Of a DNA stretch of 64,000 nucleotides, positions 18,038 to 28,466 are shown piece after piece. The position numbers and the translations under genes were made by a program. Every line of letters starts with the position of its first letter. Position 1 is the stretch's first letter. The DNA is from Afipia sp. 1NLS2 (GTDB lineage Bacteria > Pseudomonadota > Alphaproteobacteria > Rhizobiales > Xanthobacteraceae). The notes beneath the pieces are model-generated. The model was not told the DNA's origin, did no database searches, and saw nothing but the letters and a program-made list of their open reading frames with translations. Where the stretch lies: assembly GCF_000178995.1 (NCBI RefSeq), contig NZ_ADVZ01000002.1, positions 548,491-612,490 on the forward strand, read 5' to 3'.

Positions 18038-19864
18038 TCATTCGACTGTGACGGATTTTGCCAGGTTCCGTGGCTGATCGACGTCGGTGCCCATGATGAC
18101 GGCCGTATGATAGGCTAGGAGTTGGACCGGCACCGCATAGACAAGCGGCGTCACGGTCGCGGGCATATCGGGTAATACGATGGTTTCGAGGGACTCCACC
18201 GTCGCCTCCCGTTGACCCTGCGCATCGGTCATCAGCACGATGCGTCCCCCACGCGCAGCAACCTCCTGCATGTTGGAGACGGTCTTCTCAAAAACACGGT
18301 CGTGAGGAGCGATCACCACCACCGGCATTTTCTCGTCGATCAGCGCGATCGGGCCATGCTTGAGTTCGCCCGCGGCATAGCCTTCGGCGTGAATGTAGGA
18401 AATCTCCTTCAGCTTCAGCGCGCCTTCCAGCGCCAGCGGATAGCTCGTGCCGCGCCCGAGATAGAGCACGTCCTGCGCCTTGGCGATGTCGCGTGCGAGC
18501 TTCTCGATTTGCGGTTCCAGCGAAAGCGCGGCGCTCATCAGGCGCGGCACTTCGACCAGCGCGTGAACGAGCCTGCCTTCATCCTCAGCGGTGAGCTCGC
18601 CCCGCGCCTTGCCAGCCGCAACCGCGAGCGCCGCGAGCACCATCAATTGGCAGGTGAACGCCTTGGTGGAGGCCACGCCGATCTCGGGGCCCGCCAATGT
18701 TGGCAGCACCGTTTCGCTTTCGCGCGCAATCGTCGAAGTGGTGACGTTGACGACGGAGATCGTATGCAGACCTTGCGCCTTGGCATAGCGCAGCGCCGCA
18801 AGTGTGTCGGCCGTCTCGCCCGACTGCGAAATGAAGATTGCCAGATCGCCCTTGCGCAGCGGCGCTTCGCGGTAGCGAAATTCCGACGCCACATCGAGTT
18901 CGACCGGCAGACGCGCAAACCGTTCGAACCAATATTTGGCGACAAATCCTGCATAGCTCGCGGTGCCGCAGGCGCTGATGGAGATGCGGCCGATTTTAGA
19001 GAAATCGAACGGGAGTTTCACCGGAAGCGAAACCTGATCCGTCGCCATGTCGACATAACGCGCCAGCGTATGGCCGACGACTTCCGGCTGTTCATGGATT
19101 TCCTTGGCCATGAAGTGGCGATAGTTGGCCTTGTCCACCATGAAGGTCGATGCGCCGGACTTGAGCACGTCGCGCTTCACCGGCTCATTTTTCTCGTTGA
19201 ACACACTTGCGCCTTCGCGCGTCAGCACGGCCCAGTCGCCATCTTCGAGATAGCTGATGTCATCGGTGAACGGCGCCAGCGCGATCGCGTCGGAGCCGAG
19301 ATACATTTCGCCATCGCCGTAGCCGATCGCGAGCGGCGAGCCCTTGCGCGCACCGATCATCAGATTGTCGTGGCCTTCAAACACGAAGCCGAGCGCAAAT
19401 GCGCCGCGCAGTTTCGGCAGCGCCTCTTTCACCGCGTCCTGCGGTGAGAATCCCTTGGCGAGATACGAATTCACCAAGTGCGCGACGACCTCGGTGTCGG
19501 TTTCGCTGTCGAACTTGGCGCCGTCGCGCTCCAGTTTGGCGCGCAACTCGCGGAAATTCTCGATGATGCCGTTGTGAACCACCGCAACCTTGCCGCTGGC
19601 GTGCGGGTGCGCGTTGTTCTCGGTCGGTTTGCCGTGCGTCGCCCAGCGGGTGTGCCCGATACCGACACGCCCGAGCAGTGGCGAGGATTTCAGCCGCGCT
19701 TCCAGATTCTTCAGCTTGCCCTCGGCACGGCGGCGCTCGATATGAGCGCCTTCCAGCGTGGCAACACCCGCGGAATCATAACCGCGATATTCGAGCCGCT
19801 TCAGCGCGTCCACCAGAAGATCTGCCACGGGCTGGCGGCCCAGAATTCCGACAATGCCGCACAT
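18038..19864 (-). CDS. glmS: Glutamine-fructose-6-phosphate aminotransferase (isomerizing)
   Basis: The 608-residue enzyme starts MCGIVGILG, with the N-terminal nucleophile Cys exposed after Met removal (glutaminase domain). Two SIS sugar-isomerase domains follow (SACGTASYAG, ISQSGETADT, GRGTSYPLALEGALKLKE). It makes glucosamine-6-phosphate, the first step to UDP-GlcNAc for peptidoglycan and lipid A. It sits directly downstream of glmU on the same strand with a gap of about 140 bases. I saw no glmS ribozyme there. Confidence 0.97.
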   Translation of the reverse strand: MCGIVGILGRQPVADLLVDALKRLEYRGYDSAGVATLEGAHIERRRAEGKLKNLEARLKSSPLLGRVGIGHTRWATHGKPTENNAHPHASGKVAVVHNGIIENFRELRAKLERDGAKFDSETDTEVVAHLVNSYLAKGFSPQDAVKEALPKLRGAFALGFVFEGHDNLMIGARKGSPLAIGYGDGEMYLGSDAIALAPFTDDISYLEDGDWAVLTREGASVFNEKNEPVKRDVLKSGASTFMVDKANYRHFMAKEIHEQPEVVGHTLARYVDMATDQVSLPVKLPFDFSKIGRISISACGTASYAGFVAKYWFERFARLPVELDVASEFRYREAPLRKGDLAIFISQSGETADTLAALRYAKAQGLHTISVVNVTTSTIARESETVLPTLAGPEIGVASTKAFTCQLMVLAALAVAAGKARGELTAEDEGRLVHALVEVPRLMSAALSLEPQIEKLARDIAKAQDVLYLGRGTSYPLALEGALKLKEISYIHAEGYAAGELKHGPIALIDEKMPVVVIAPHDRVFEKTVSNMQEVAARGGRIVLMTDAQGQREATVESLETIVLPDMPATVTPLVYAVPVQLLAYHTAVIMGTDVDQPRNLAKSVTVE

Positions 19865-20005
19865 GCGGTTTTAAGCCCTTTGACGATCGAAAAGAGGAAA
19901 TCTCATAACCAAGTATCGCACGAACCGCGGCTCAAGAATTGTTGCGAATTCCCACATCCGATTCATGATTAACGCCCATCAGCCGGGCGTTTGATGAAAA
20001 AGCCG

Positions 20006-21361
20006 TCATGTCTTGGTCTTCCTGGCCTCCGCCTTGCGCTCGCGGTAGCGCTTGGCCCAGCCCGGCCGAGTCACCTGCTCGTTGCGCTCGACCACCAGCG
20101 CATCCTCCGGCACTTCGCGGGTGATGACGGAGCCAGAGCCGATATAGGAGCCTGCGCCGATCTTCACAGGTGCCACCAGCGAGGAATTCGAGCCGACGAA
20201 TGCGCCAGCACCCACCTCGGTGCGGTGTTTGTCGAAGCCGTCGTAGTTGCACATGATCGTGCCCGCGCCGATGTTGGCATTGGTGCCGACATGCGCATCG
20301 CCGACATAGGACAGATGGTTGACCTTGACGCCGCTTTCCAGCACCGCCGCTTTCGTCTCGACGAAATTGCCGATCCGAACACCTTCGCCAAGCGACGTGC
20401 CGGGACGGATGCGCGCGTAAGGCCCGACCGAGACCTTCTTGCCGATCGAGGATTGCGTTACATGCGAGAACGAATGGATCACCGCGCCGTCAGCGATGCT
20501 GACGCCGGGGCCGATCACGACGAACGGCTCGATCACGACGTCGCGGCCGAAGGTGGTGTCGCTTGACAAAAACACCGTCTCCGGCGCGACCAGCGTGACC
20601 CCCGCCTCCATCGCCTCGCGCCGCAGTCGCTGCTGCATCACGTTTTCGGCTTCCGCCAATTGAGTCTTGGTGTTGATGCCGCGCACTTCGTCCTCATGGG
20701 TTTCGATCACGGTCGCGCGCAATCCCATCTCACGCGCGATACCGACCGCGTCTGTCAGATAGTATTCGCCCTTGCTGTTTGCATTGCCGATCCGGTCGAA
20801 AATCTGCAGCGCGGTCTTGCCCGCGAACGCCATCATCCCGGCATTGCAAAGATCGACCCTCCGCTCGGCCTCATTGGCGTCGGCCTGTTCGCGAATGGCA
20901 ACCAACTGATCGCCTTCGACCAGCAGGCGGCCGTAGCCGGTCGGGTCCTTGGCGCGGAAACCGAGCACCGCCATCGCGACATTCCCCGCGAGCGCCGCAC
21001 GCAGACGGGCAAACGTCTCGGCGGTCACAAGCGGCGTATCGCCGAACACGACCAGCAAATCGTCCGCGCCTTCCGCTATGGCCGTGCGCGCCGCCAGCAC
21101 CGCATGCGCCGTGCCCTTGCGCTCGCTCTGGACGAACACCTGCGCCTGCGGCCGCAACTTGCGCGCCTCATCCGACGCCGCCTGATGATCAGGACCGACG
21201 ACGACCGCAAGACGATCCTGCTTGCCTGCGGGGGCCGCCAGCAGCACATTGGCCAGCAATGAGCGTCCCGCAACCTCGTGCAGCACCTTGGGCAGCGTGG
21301 AGCGCATCCGCGTTCCTTCGCCGGCTGCAAGGACAAGAGTGAGGCTGGAGCGGTCGGTCAT
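20006..21361 (-). CDS. glmU: Bifunctional UDP-N-acetylglucosamine pyrophosphorylase / glucosamine-1-phosphate acetyltransferase
   Basis: The 451-residue protein has the nucleotidyltransferase motif [20 protein letters not shown] at the N-terminus. A left-handed beta-helix acetyltransferase domain spans about 250-430 ([36 protein letters not shown]). It acetylates glucosamine-1-phosphate and forms UDP-GlcNAc, acting after GlmS and GlmM. It has the usual length and shares a strand with glmS. Confidence 0.96.
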   Translation of the reverse strand: MTDRSSLTLVLAAGEGTRMRSTLPKVLHEVAGRSLLANVLLAAPAGKQDRLAVVVGPDHQAASDEARKLRPQAQVFVQSERKGTAHAVLAARTAIAEGADDLLVVFGDTPLVTAETFARLRAALAGNVAMAVLGFRAKDPTGYGRLLVEGDQLVAIREQADANEAERRVDLCNAGMMAFAGKTALQIFDRIGNANSKGEYYLTDAVGIAREMGLRATVIETHEDEVRGINTKTQLAEAENVMQQRLRREAMEAGVTLVAPETVFLSSDTTFGRDVVIEPFVVIGPGVSIADGAVIHSFSHVTQSSIGKKVSVGPYARIRPGTSLGEGVRIGNFVETKAAVLESGVKVNHLSYVGDAHVGTNANIGAGTIMCNYDGFDKHRTEVGAGAFVGSNSSLVAPVKIGAGSYIGSGSVITREVPEDALVVERNEQVTRPGWAKRYRERKAEARKTKT

Positions 21362-21564
21362 GGGCGTCCTGGGATCACGATAAGGAGCCGCTCCCGGATT
21401 CGGAACGGCACAGTGCGGTTGTCATAGAGCCTTTCCGGGCGGGATGGAATTCACCGGCGGGGTACAAATCAGGCTGAATCAAGGAGTAGCGCGCATCCAG
21501 CAGATGTTCCTGTTAAAATTGTAAGGCTGATTCGTGGGGGAATCTCGGGGGCCGTTACCTGACC

Positions 21565-22716
21565 ATGCGGAATGATCGCGCCAAGCTCGATCAGATCGAC
21601 GATGACGCCGATTCCGGCGGCTGGCTGTCTCGTCTTTTCGCGGATGAGGAAGAGTTCGACCGCCGCGCGGCGTGGCGCCTCGGGTCATGGGGCGCGGCTT
21701 CCGTTTGCGCCGTCGCCGCCGCGATGATGGTGGTGCATTATTCCAGCGGCCGCGAGCACGAACGCATGGCCGAGGTCTCCCGCCAAAGCCAGCAATTGCA
21801 GGCGGTCGAACGGGAGACAAAAACCGAAAACCGCCGTCTTGCAGCCGCTATCGACACGCTCAACAACGATCGCGACCGCCTGTTCGCGCGCGTCACCGTG
21901 GTCGAACAGAGTCTCGATTCCGTCACCGGCGCGCTTGCAAGGCCGTCATCCGCCTCCTCGTGGCCTAAGTCGGGCGCGGCTCCGATCATCGGCACACCCG
22001 CAATCGTGGCGAGCGCCGCACCAATCCTCGCCGCACCTGCCTCAACCGCCCCGCCTGCGCTGCCCGAAGTCAAACTGCCGGTGACGGCAGCCGCCAAATT
22101 GCCGCCTCTGCCCACCACAAAAATCGAACCTGCGCCGGAGCCGGAAGCAAAGCCGAAAGCTCCCGACGCCCCTGCTCCGCTGCCGCACGAAGAAGGCGAG
22201 TTCGGCCCGCTCACAGTCGCCTCGCTCACACCGCCAAAGCCTGAGCATGCCGAAGCGGCCCCAGAGAAGATCGTCCGTCCGGTCGAGTTCGGCGTCGATC
22301 TGGGGTCGGCCAACTCGGTCGAAGGATTGCGAGCGGTCTGGCGTAACGCCCTCAAAAAGGTCCCCGACCTCGTGGGATCGCTTCAGCCGTTGATCGTCGT
22401 CCGTGAGGGCCAGAACGGACTCGGCCTTCGCCTTCACCTTGTCGCCGGCCCATTGAACGACGCAGCCGCCGCAGCGAAACTCTGCGCCGGCCTGATTGCC
22501 AACCGGCACCGTTGCGAAACGGCCCTGTTCGACGGGCAGCGGCTTGCGCTGGAGTCCCCTCTGGGAGCCCGGGTTCCGCGTGAGAAACCGCGCCGCCAAG
22601 CTCGCAGTCACGTCGAAAAGCGGGTAGAAGAACCCCCACCACCGCAGCAGCAACCGCAGCCCCAGCCAGCCCCGGAACCGGCTGCGAGCCGCGGTTTCTC
22701 GTTCTTCAATCGTTGA
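21565..22716 (+). CDS. Inner-membrane-anchored SPOR-like envelope protein
   Basis: The 383-residue protein has a cytoplasmic acidic N-terminus, one membrane segment (about 43-60), and a coiled coil (about 68-110) rich in Glu, Arg and Gln. A long Ala/Pro/Glu linker follows, then a C-terminal region with FGVDLGSANSVEGLRAVW and LVAGPLNDAAAAAKLCAGL that resembles a SPOR fold binding peptidoglycan. It ends in a Pro/Gln tail. A role at the cell wall or septum is inferred. Confidence 0.6.
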   Translation: MRNDRAKLDQIDDDADSGGWLSRLFADEEEFDRRAAWRLGSWGAASVCAVAAAMMVVHYSSGREHERMAEVSRQSQQLQAVERETKTENRRLAAAIDTLNNDRDRLFARVTVVEQSLDSVTGALARPSSASSWPKSGAAPIIGTPAIVASAAPILAAPASTAPPALPEVKLPVTAAAKLPPLPTTKIEPAPEPEAKPKAPDAPAPLPHEEGEFGPLTVASLTPPKPEHAEAAPEKIVRPVEFGVDLGSANSVEGLRAVWRNALKKVPDLVGSLQPLIVVREGQNGLGLRLHLVAGPLNDAAAAAKLCAGLIANRHRCETALFDGQRLALESPLGARVPREKPRRQARSHVEKRVEEPPPPQQQPQPQPAPEPAASRGFSFFNR

Positions 22717-22762
22717 TCCGCAGGCCCAGCCCGCGATCCTGAGACCTTTCTTGAGAGACCTC

Positions 22763-23191
22763 ATGGCCGATCCCCTTCCGCCCGGCGACCCGACCCAGCT
22801 TCGCGAGATCGAAAAGAAGCGCCCATTCCGCCCGAGCCCGGTGCAGGTGCAGTGGCTGCTGGTCGTCGGCTTTCTCAGTATCGGCTATGCGCTGTATCTG
22901 CGCTATTTGGCCATCGAGTACTCACCGGTGGCGCTTGCCTGCGATGGCGGCCTGCCGACCATGCTCTGCAAGACGCGCCTGATGATCACCTATCTGTTCA
23001 AGAACGACGTGTTCGGCCTTGCCGCGCTCATCATCGCGGTTCTGCACGTCATCCGGCCCTCGGTGGTCACACTGACGGCCGGCCTCGTCGCCGCCGGGTT
23101 CGGCATCGTGCTTTACAATATCGGATTATCGGGCGTCGCTATCGCGTTGATGATTTTGGGGTTCGCGCGACCCGCGCCAGCGACAGCGTGA
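22763..23191 (+). CDS. Small four-helix membrane protein, unknown function
   Basis: The 142-residue protein has a charged N-terminal tail, then four hydrophobic segments (WLLVVGFLSIGYALYL, VFGLAALIIAVLHVI and two more), with two cysteines in the first periplasmic loop. No family name was recognised. I prefer the ATG at 22763 over a TTG 12 bases upstream. Its 3' end overlaps the convergent GH17 gene by 53 bases. Confidence 0.6.
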   Translation: MADPLPPGDPTQLREIEKKRPFRPSPVQVQWLLVVGFLSIGYALYLRYLAIEYSPVALACDGGLPTMLCKTRLMITYLFKNDVFGLAALIIAVLHVIRPSVVTLTAGLVAAGFGIVLYNIGLSGVAIALMILGFARPAPATA

Positions 23192-24767
23192 ACGCCAGCA
23201 GCGCATAGGCCCCGCAGGTCCACAGTGACTGCCAGTTCGCCGACCCTTCGTTGAAGCCGATGTAAACCACGCTCAACGCCAGCAGCACGGCAAAGGTCGT
23301 TTCCGCGATCGGCCGCCGGCCATTGAGCGGCGGACCATTGAGAAGCATCAGCAGCAATGCTGGCACCGCCGCGATCGTCAGCGCCACGAACGGGAAATCG
23401 CGGTAGCGCGGATCGAATACGAACCCCAGCGCCGTCTCCGTCGCGAGCACCACCACCACCGCCAGTGCAAAGCCCAGCGCACGCAGCGTCTTGGAATCCG
23501 TGCGTTCCTCACGCGGGCCGATCAGCTCGATGAAGGTCGGCAGGCAGCGGCCCGTCACCATCGCCATCGCGGAAAGGATGGCCACCGCAAGAGCCCCGGC
23601 GAGCAACGCGCTGTTGGCGACCCAGCCACCGATGCCGAAACTCTCGACCTGGACCTTTTCCACGCCCCAGCCCGCAAAGACGCCGCCGATAGTGGCGCTC
23701 ACCCCCACGAACAGCCACGAGGACAAACGGGGCGACCATGGCCTGCGCCGCAATGCCGCGAACGCCACGACATACATCAGGATGCAGAAGGCAAGCCCGC
23801 CGCCCATCTGATATTTCCACATCGGATGGTTGGTGATCGGCTGGCCCGGCACATATTTCGGCTGCCGGGTTTCGTTGCTGAACAAGCCCCAATAGCCGCC
23901 GACAGTGCCCTCGAGCTGGCGCTTCCAGGGCTGGTCATAGGCCTCGATCAGGTTGACGCGGAATTTCTCCGCTTTCGCCAGAGCGAGAATCTGCGACACC
24001 ACGAATGCCTGATTGGCAAGCGAGGGGAGCGCGCCGTCGCGCATGCGGCCGGCGCTCGGCCAGCCGGTTTCGCCGATCAGGATTTCCTTGTTGGGAAACG
24101 CCACCGCCACGCGTTTGCGAATCTGATCGACATGGCCCGCCGCGTATTTCGCGCGCACCGGAAAATCTTCCCAGTACGGCAGGATGTGAATGGTGACGAA
24201 ATCGACCGCATTATAAATCTCGCGGTTGCGCAGCCAGAATTCCCACACGTCCGCGTAGGTGACCGGCATGTTTTCAACGCGGGATTTAACGTAGCGAATC
24301 GTCGCAACCAGATCGGCTGCGGTCATCTCGCCGCGCAGCAACACCTCGTTGCCGACCACCAGCGCCTCGATCGTTCCGGGATAACGCTTCGCCAGCGCCA
24401 CGGCGGTGTCGATCTGCAGGCTGTTCCTGAAACGGTTGCTGCCGAGCCAGATGCCCTGAATGACCTTCAGCCCGACTTTCGCGGCCTCGCCCGGCACCTG
24501 GTCGAGGCCGCTGTCCACCGAATAGGTGCGGATGCAATTGGTGATCTTGGCGAGCTGGGCAAGATCCTGCGCGATCTGCTGAACCGGCACGTGCAGCGAC
24601 GGATCGAGCGGGCTCTGCGCGCCACGGAACGGCGTGTAGGACACGCATTCCAGCTTCTGCGCGGGATCGAGCGGCGCGCGCGCGCGCGGCACCGGCTCGC
24701 CGAGCCAGATCCATGTCCCGGCAATCACGCAAAGCGAGAGGACCAGAAGCGCTAGCGGCGTTCGCAA
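23139..24767 (-). CDS. Membrane protein with GH17 domain, beta-(1,3)/(1,6)-glucan locus (NdvC-like)
   Basis: The 542-residue protein has an N-terminal anchor, then a glycoside hydrolase family 17 domain: ECVSYTPFRG, the acid/base GNEVLLRGE, and the nucleophile in LIGETGWPS. About seven C-terminal membrane helices follow. Bradyrhizobium NdvC, of about 62 kDa, has this size and is needed for branched cyclic beta-glucan. It probably acts as a periplasmic transglycosylase. The start is a TTG at 24767, preceded by GGAGG at a long spacing, so the start is uncertain. It is divergent from the small protein and synthase genes. Confidence 0.72.
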   Translation of the reverse strand: MRTPLALLVLSLCVIAGTWIWLGEPVPRARAPLDPAQKLECVSYTPFRGAQSPLDPSLHVPVQQIAQDLAQLAKITNCIRTYSVDSGLDQVPGEAAKVGLKVIQGIWLGSNRFRNSLQIDTAVALAKRYPGTIEALVVGNEVLLRGEMTAADLVATIRYVKSRVENMPVTYADVWEFWLRNREIYNAVDFVTIHILPYWEDFPVRAKYAAGHVDQIRKRVAVAFPNKEILIGETGWPSAGRMRDGALPSLANQAFVVSQILALAKAEKFRVNLIEAYDQPWKRQLEGTVGGYWGLFSNETRQPKYVPGQPITNHPMWKYQMGGGLAFCILMYVVAFAALRRRPWSPRLSSWLFVGVSATIGGVFAGWGVEKVQVESFGIGGWVANSALLAGALAVAILSAMAMVTGRCLPTFIELIGPREERTDSKTLRALGFALAVVVVLATETALGFVFDPRYRDFPFVALTIAAVPALLLMLLNGPPLNGRRPIAETTFAVLLALSVVYIGFNEGSANWQSLWTCGAYALLAFTLSLARVARTPKSSTR

Positions 24768-25046
24768 CGAAATGTGTTCACCCTCCGAAGCTGTCGATTA
24801 GCCGCTTGGACCTGCGCTGCCAAGAGCCACCGCCCCTTGCCCACCAACTTTGATGGTATTCCAGCCTTGCCGGGCAGGTTTTCCGCGACGCGCTGGACAA
24901 AATCGCGATTGTGTTTCATGGGAATCCGGGCCGGAAATGACCGCCGCATTGGGGGCTCATTTGCGCGTCAACAGGTGGTCTCGCCTTCGGCGGGGGGCCT
25001 CCTTCCAACACAAGGGCTCGCACGAACGGGTTCGATCGGGGAAATC

Positions 25047-25583
25047 ATGGGTCATCACTTCGCTGTCCTCAAGACTATGCCGTTTCGTGGCGCGACCATG
25101 TCGGCACTATTGCTTGCCGCAACCCTTGGTCTCGCAAGCGCCGCCAGCGCCCAGACCAACGAAAAGGGTCAGGATCAGAGCAAAGCAGCCCCCGCCGCCA
25201 CAGCCCAGGACAACCGCGAAGCACAGAAGCGCACCGACGAGTTCGCCGAGGCAGCCAAGGCCATCAACGGCCCCGCAGGCAACCCGGAATGCGTCTGGCT
25301 CGGCCGCCGCGTGGTCAACCTGATGTGGCGCGACGATCTCGACACCGCCTTCCGCCACCTCGACCTCTATGATCGCTTCGGCTGCCCCGGCGGGCATGTG
25401 CAGGCGACCTTCCGCTGCCTCGTCCGCTTCGGTGCGACCATCGACAACAAGATTCCCGATACGCTGAACACCCGCATCCAGGCGTGCTGGATCAACCCGT
25501 CCGCCCAACCGCAAAACAGCAACTTCCCGCCGCCAACGCCGCCCGCCGCGCCCCCCGCGAAACCCGCGGCACCGGCCAAGTAG
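25047..25583 (+). CDS. Small exported protein of the beta-glucan locus
   Basis: The 178-residue protein has a signal peptide (SALLLAATLGLASAASAQ), a Gln/Lys/Ala linker, and a conserved part with NPECVWLGRRVVNLMWRDD, RHLDLYDRFGCPGGH and QACWINPS. It has four cysteines and a Pro/Ala tail. In Bradyrhizobium relatives such proteins are annotated as beta-(1,3)/(1,6)-glucan biosynthesis proteins from their place beside ndvB/ndvC. The mechanism is unknown. A longer open frame begins 270 bases upstream, but the ATG at 25047 precedes the signal peptide. Confidence 0.65.
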   Translation: MGHHFAVLKTMPFRGATMSALLLAATLGLASAASAQTNEKGQDQSKAAPAATAQDNREAQKRTDEFAEAAKAINGPAGNPECVWLGRRVVNLMWRDDLDTAFRHLDLYDRFGCPGGHVQATFRCLVRFGATIDNKIPDTLNTRIQACWINPSAQPQNSNFPPPTPPAAPPAKPAAPAK

Positions 25584-25756
25584 TCCGCTGCGGCACGGAA
25601 TCGCCTCATAGTGGTCCGCGCCCATAAAAACGCCACGACGCCATACCAGATGTTAAAGCGCGTCATGTAAAAGCGTGATTGTATAGGCGTCTGTCTTCGC
25701 CACGGCCGGACCTGGGACCGATCCGGTGTCTTGTCATGTCGGTTCAAGGGTTTGCG

Positions 25757-28411
25757 ATGCGCGCGGTAATCGCCGTTCTGATTTGTGTGGCCGCGGCTCA
25801 TGCCGCCCTCTGGGGTCTGCTCGAAAAGAAGGAAACCGCACCGGACTTCCGCGGCATGCTGCCGAGCGTGTCCTATGCCCCGTTTGAGGGAAGCGCCCAT
25901 CCCGACGTCGATAACATCCCGAGCGTCGAGAAAATCCGCGACGACCTACGCAAGCTATCAAAGATCACCAAAGCGATCCGCCTTTACTCGTCCACCGGTG
26001 GCGTCGAATTGGTTCCACCGATTGCAGCCGAATTCGGACTGAAGGTCACGGTCGGCGCCTGGCTCGATAAGCATCTCGACCGCAACGAGCGCGAGATCGC
26101 CGCTGCCATTGACCTTGCCAAACACAACAGCAACGTCATCGCTGTCGTCGTCGGCAACGAAACGCTCTACCGCGCCGATTTGAAGGTCGACGAACTGATC
26201 GACTACATCCAGCGCGTGAAGCGTCAGGTCAATGTTCCCGTCACGACGGGCGAAATCTGGAGCATGTGGCGCGACGAGCCGAGACTCTCCTCGTCCGTAG
26301 ATTTCATCGCCGCGCACATCCTGCCTTACTGGAACAATATTCCCGCAGGATCTGCCGTCGATTACGCCATGACGATCTCCAAGCTGCTGCGGGACAGCTT
26401 TCCCGGCAAGCGGGTGGTAGTCGCGGAGTTCGGCTGGCCGAGCCAGGGCTACAACCTGAAGAGCGCCGAACCCGGCCCGTTCGAACAGGCCTCGATCCTG
26501 CGCAATTTCGTCACCAGAGCCGAGTCGATCGGGCTCGACTACAACATCGTCGAAGCTATCGACCAGCCATGGAAGTTTTTCGAAGGCGGCGTCGGCCCTT
26601 ACTGGGGCATTCTGAACGCATCGCGTGAACCTAAATTCCCATGGACCGGCCCGATCGTCGACCCGGATTACTGGAAGGTCGCGGCGATCGCGGTGCTGGT
26701 CGGCATCCTGATGTCGTTGCCGATCTTCCGCCTGGTGCATCCGACGATCCTGCAGGTCTTTGTCCTGACCGTCGCCGCCAATGGCGTCGGCGCCTGGATG
26801 GCCACCGTGTTCTCCTACTGGAACACGCATTACTTCGTGTTCGGCTCTGCTTTCGCGCTGACGCTCGGCATGATCCTGCTGGTGCCGCTCATTCTGATTG
26901 CGATGGCGCGCATCGAGGAGATTGCCACCGTCGCCTTCGGCCGCCGCCCGCAACGGCTGATCGACAGGCCCCTGCCCGCACCCGCCGACGGCAAATTCCC
27001 GAAAGTCTCGATTCATATCCCGGCCTATTTCGAGCCGCCGGAGATGCTCAAGCAGACGCTCGATGCCGTGGCCCGGCTCGACTACCCGAATTTCGAGTGC
27101 GTGGTCATCATCAACAACACGCCAGATCCGGCCTTCTGGCAACCGATCCAGGACCATTGCCGCACGCTCGGCGAGCGTTTCATCTTCATCAATGCAGAGA
27201 AGGTGATCGGCTTCAAGGCCGGCGCGCTGCGCATCGCGATGGAACGCACGGCTGCCGACGCGGAGATCATCGGCATCATTGACGCCGACTATGTGGTAAC
27301 GCCGAACTGGCTGAAGGATCTCGTGCCCGCCTTCGCCGACCCGCATGTGGGCCTCGTGCAGGCCCCGCAGGATCATCGCGACGGCAACCAGTCGCTGATG
27401 CATTACGCCATGAACGGCGAATATGCCGGGTTCTTCGACATCGGCATGGTTCAGCGTAACGAACAAGACGCCATCATCGTCCACGGCACGATGTGCCTGA
27501 TCCGCCGCGCCGCGATGGAAATGGCGGGCGGCTGGGCAGGCGACACCATCTGCGAGGATACAGACCTTGGCCTCGCCATCATCGAGCATGGCTGGAGCAC
27601 GCATTACACCAATACGCGCTACGGCTTCGGCCTGCTCCCCGACACTTATGAGGCGTTCCGCAAGCAGCGCCACCGCTGGGCCTATGGCGGCTTCCAGATC
27701 GTCAAGAAGCATTGGCGGCGCTTCCTGCCCGGCGCGAGCCGCCTGTCGCCCGGCCAGAAACGCGAATTCACCCTTGGCTGGCTGAACTGGCTCGGCGCGG
27801 AAAGCCTCGGCGTCGTGGTCGCGATTCTCAATCTGATCTGGGTGCCGGTGGTCTCGTTCGCCGACATCGCCATCCCCGACAAAATCCTGACGCTGCCGAT
27901 TATTGCCGCGTTCGTGGTCTCGCTCGTGCATTTCGTCGCGCTCTACCGGCTCCGCGTCAAAGTCACACTCGGCCAGTTGCTCGGCGCGATGATCGCGGCG
28001 ATGTCGGTGCAATGGACCGTTTCGCGCGCCGTCGCCAACGGTCTGATCACCGAGCATTTGCCGTTCGCACGTACCTCCAAGGGTGGCCTGTCGCGGATGT
28101 CGGTGGAATTCCAGGCCTTCTGGGAAGCGGTGATTGGCGCGCTGCTGCTGGTGGGTGCGGTGGTGCTCGTCGCCTTCAACCAGAAAGATGTTCGTGAGAT
28201 CTACATCTTCGCCGCAGTGCTGGTCCTCGAAAGCCTGCCGTTCCTCTCGGCGGTGGGAATCGCGATTCTGGAGACGTCCCGCGCCAACCAGTTCGGCTTC
28301 TGGAAGCAATCGGCCATTCGCGCGGCTGAATTAATCGGCCTGCGCCGCGAGGCTATGCCGATGGTCGGCGCCCCGTCCTCGGTGCGTTCGGACCTGACGC
28401 CGAAGGGGTGA
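25757..28411 (+). CDS. ndvB: Beta-(1,3)/(1,6)-glucan synthase, GH17-GT2 fusion (NdvB-like)
   Basis: The 884-residue membrane protein has an N-terminal anchor, then a GH17 domain (GNETLYRAD acid/base; VVVAEFGWPSQG nucleophile), then membrane helices. A family 2 glycosyltransferase follows (SIHIPAYFEPPEML, IIDADYVV, CEDTDLG, the QRHRW signature), with more helices at the end. GT2 would polymerise glucose from UDP-glucose and GH17 would branch or cyclise the chain. The size fits the 102-kDa NdvB of Bradyrhizobium. I chose the ATG at 25757, which has AAGGG upstream; another ATG lies at 25736. Confidence 0.85.
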   Translation: MRAVIAVLICVAAAHAALWGLLEKKETAPDFRGMLPSVSYAPFEGSAHPDVDNIPSVEKIRDDLRKLSKITKAIRLYSSTGGVELVPPIAAEFGLKVTVGAWLDKHLDRNEREIAAAIDLAKHNSNVIAVVVGNETLYRADLKVDELIDYIQRVKRQVNVPVTTGEIWSMWRDEPRLSSSVDFIAAHILPYWNNIPAGSAVDYAMTISKLLRDSFPGKRVVVAEFGWPSQGYNLKSAEPGPFEQASILRNFVTRAESIGLDYNIVEAIDQPWKFFEGGVGPYWGILNASREPKFPWTGPIVDPDYWKVAAIAVLVGILMSLPIFRLVHPTILQVFVLTVAANGVGAWMATVFSYWNTHYFVFGSAFALTLGMILLVPLILIAMARIEEIATVAFGRRPQRLIDRPLPAPADGKFPKVSIHIPAYFEPPEMLKQTLDAVARLDYPNFECVVIINNTPDPAFWQPIQDHCRTLGERFIFINAEKVIGFKAGALRIAMERTAADAEIIGIIDADYVVTPNWLKDLVPAFADPHVGLVQAPQDHRDGNQSLMHYAMNGEYAGFFDIGMVQRNEQDAIIVHGTMCLIRRAAMEMAGGWAGDTICEDTDLGLAIIEHGWSTHYTNTRYGFGLLPDTYEAFRKQRHRWAYGGFQIVKKHWRRFLPGASRLSPGQKREFTLGWLNWLGAESLGVVVAILNLIWVPVVSFADIAIPDKILTLPIIAAFVVSLVHFVALYRLRVKVTLGQLLGAMIAAMSVQWTVSRAVANGLITEHLPFARTSKGGLSRMSVEFQAFWEAVIGALLLVGAVVLVAFNQKDVREIYIFAAVLVLESLPFLSAVGIAILETSRANQFGFWKQSAIRAAELIGLRREAMPMVGAPSSVRSDLTPKG

Positions 28412-28430
28412 TGAGTTGGGCCCCCTTACT

Positions 28431-28466
28431 CATATGCGACGATCCGACACATATGATGCGACAATC
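28431..28466. promoter_or_regulatory. Imperfect direct repeats upstream of the OFA transporter
   Basis: The motif catatg...cgac(g/a)atc occurs twice, at 28431-28444 and 28450-28466, inside a 298-base AT-rich gap. The gap contains a T-run near 28505 and no gene. The repeats could be an operator for the transporter gene; this is inference. Confidence 0.3.

Noticed and set aside
25958..28309. Long minus-strand open frame of 783 codons across the glucan synthase
   Set aside because: It is antisense to a clear GH17-GT2 gene and has shadow composition.
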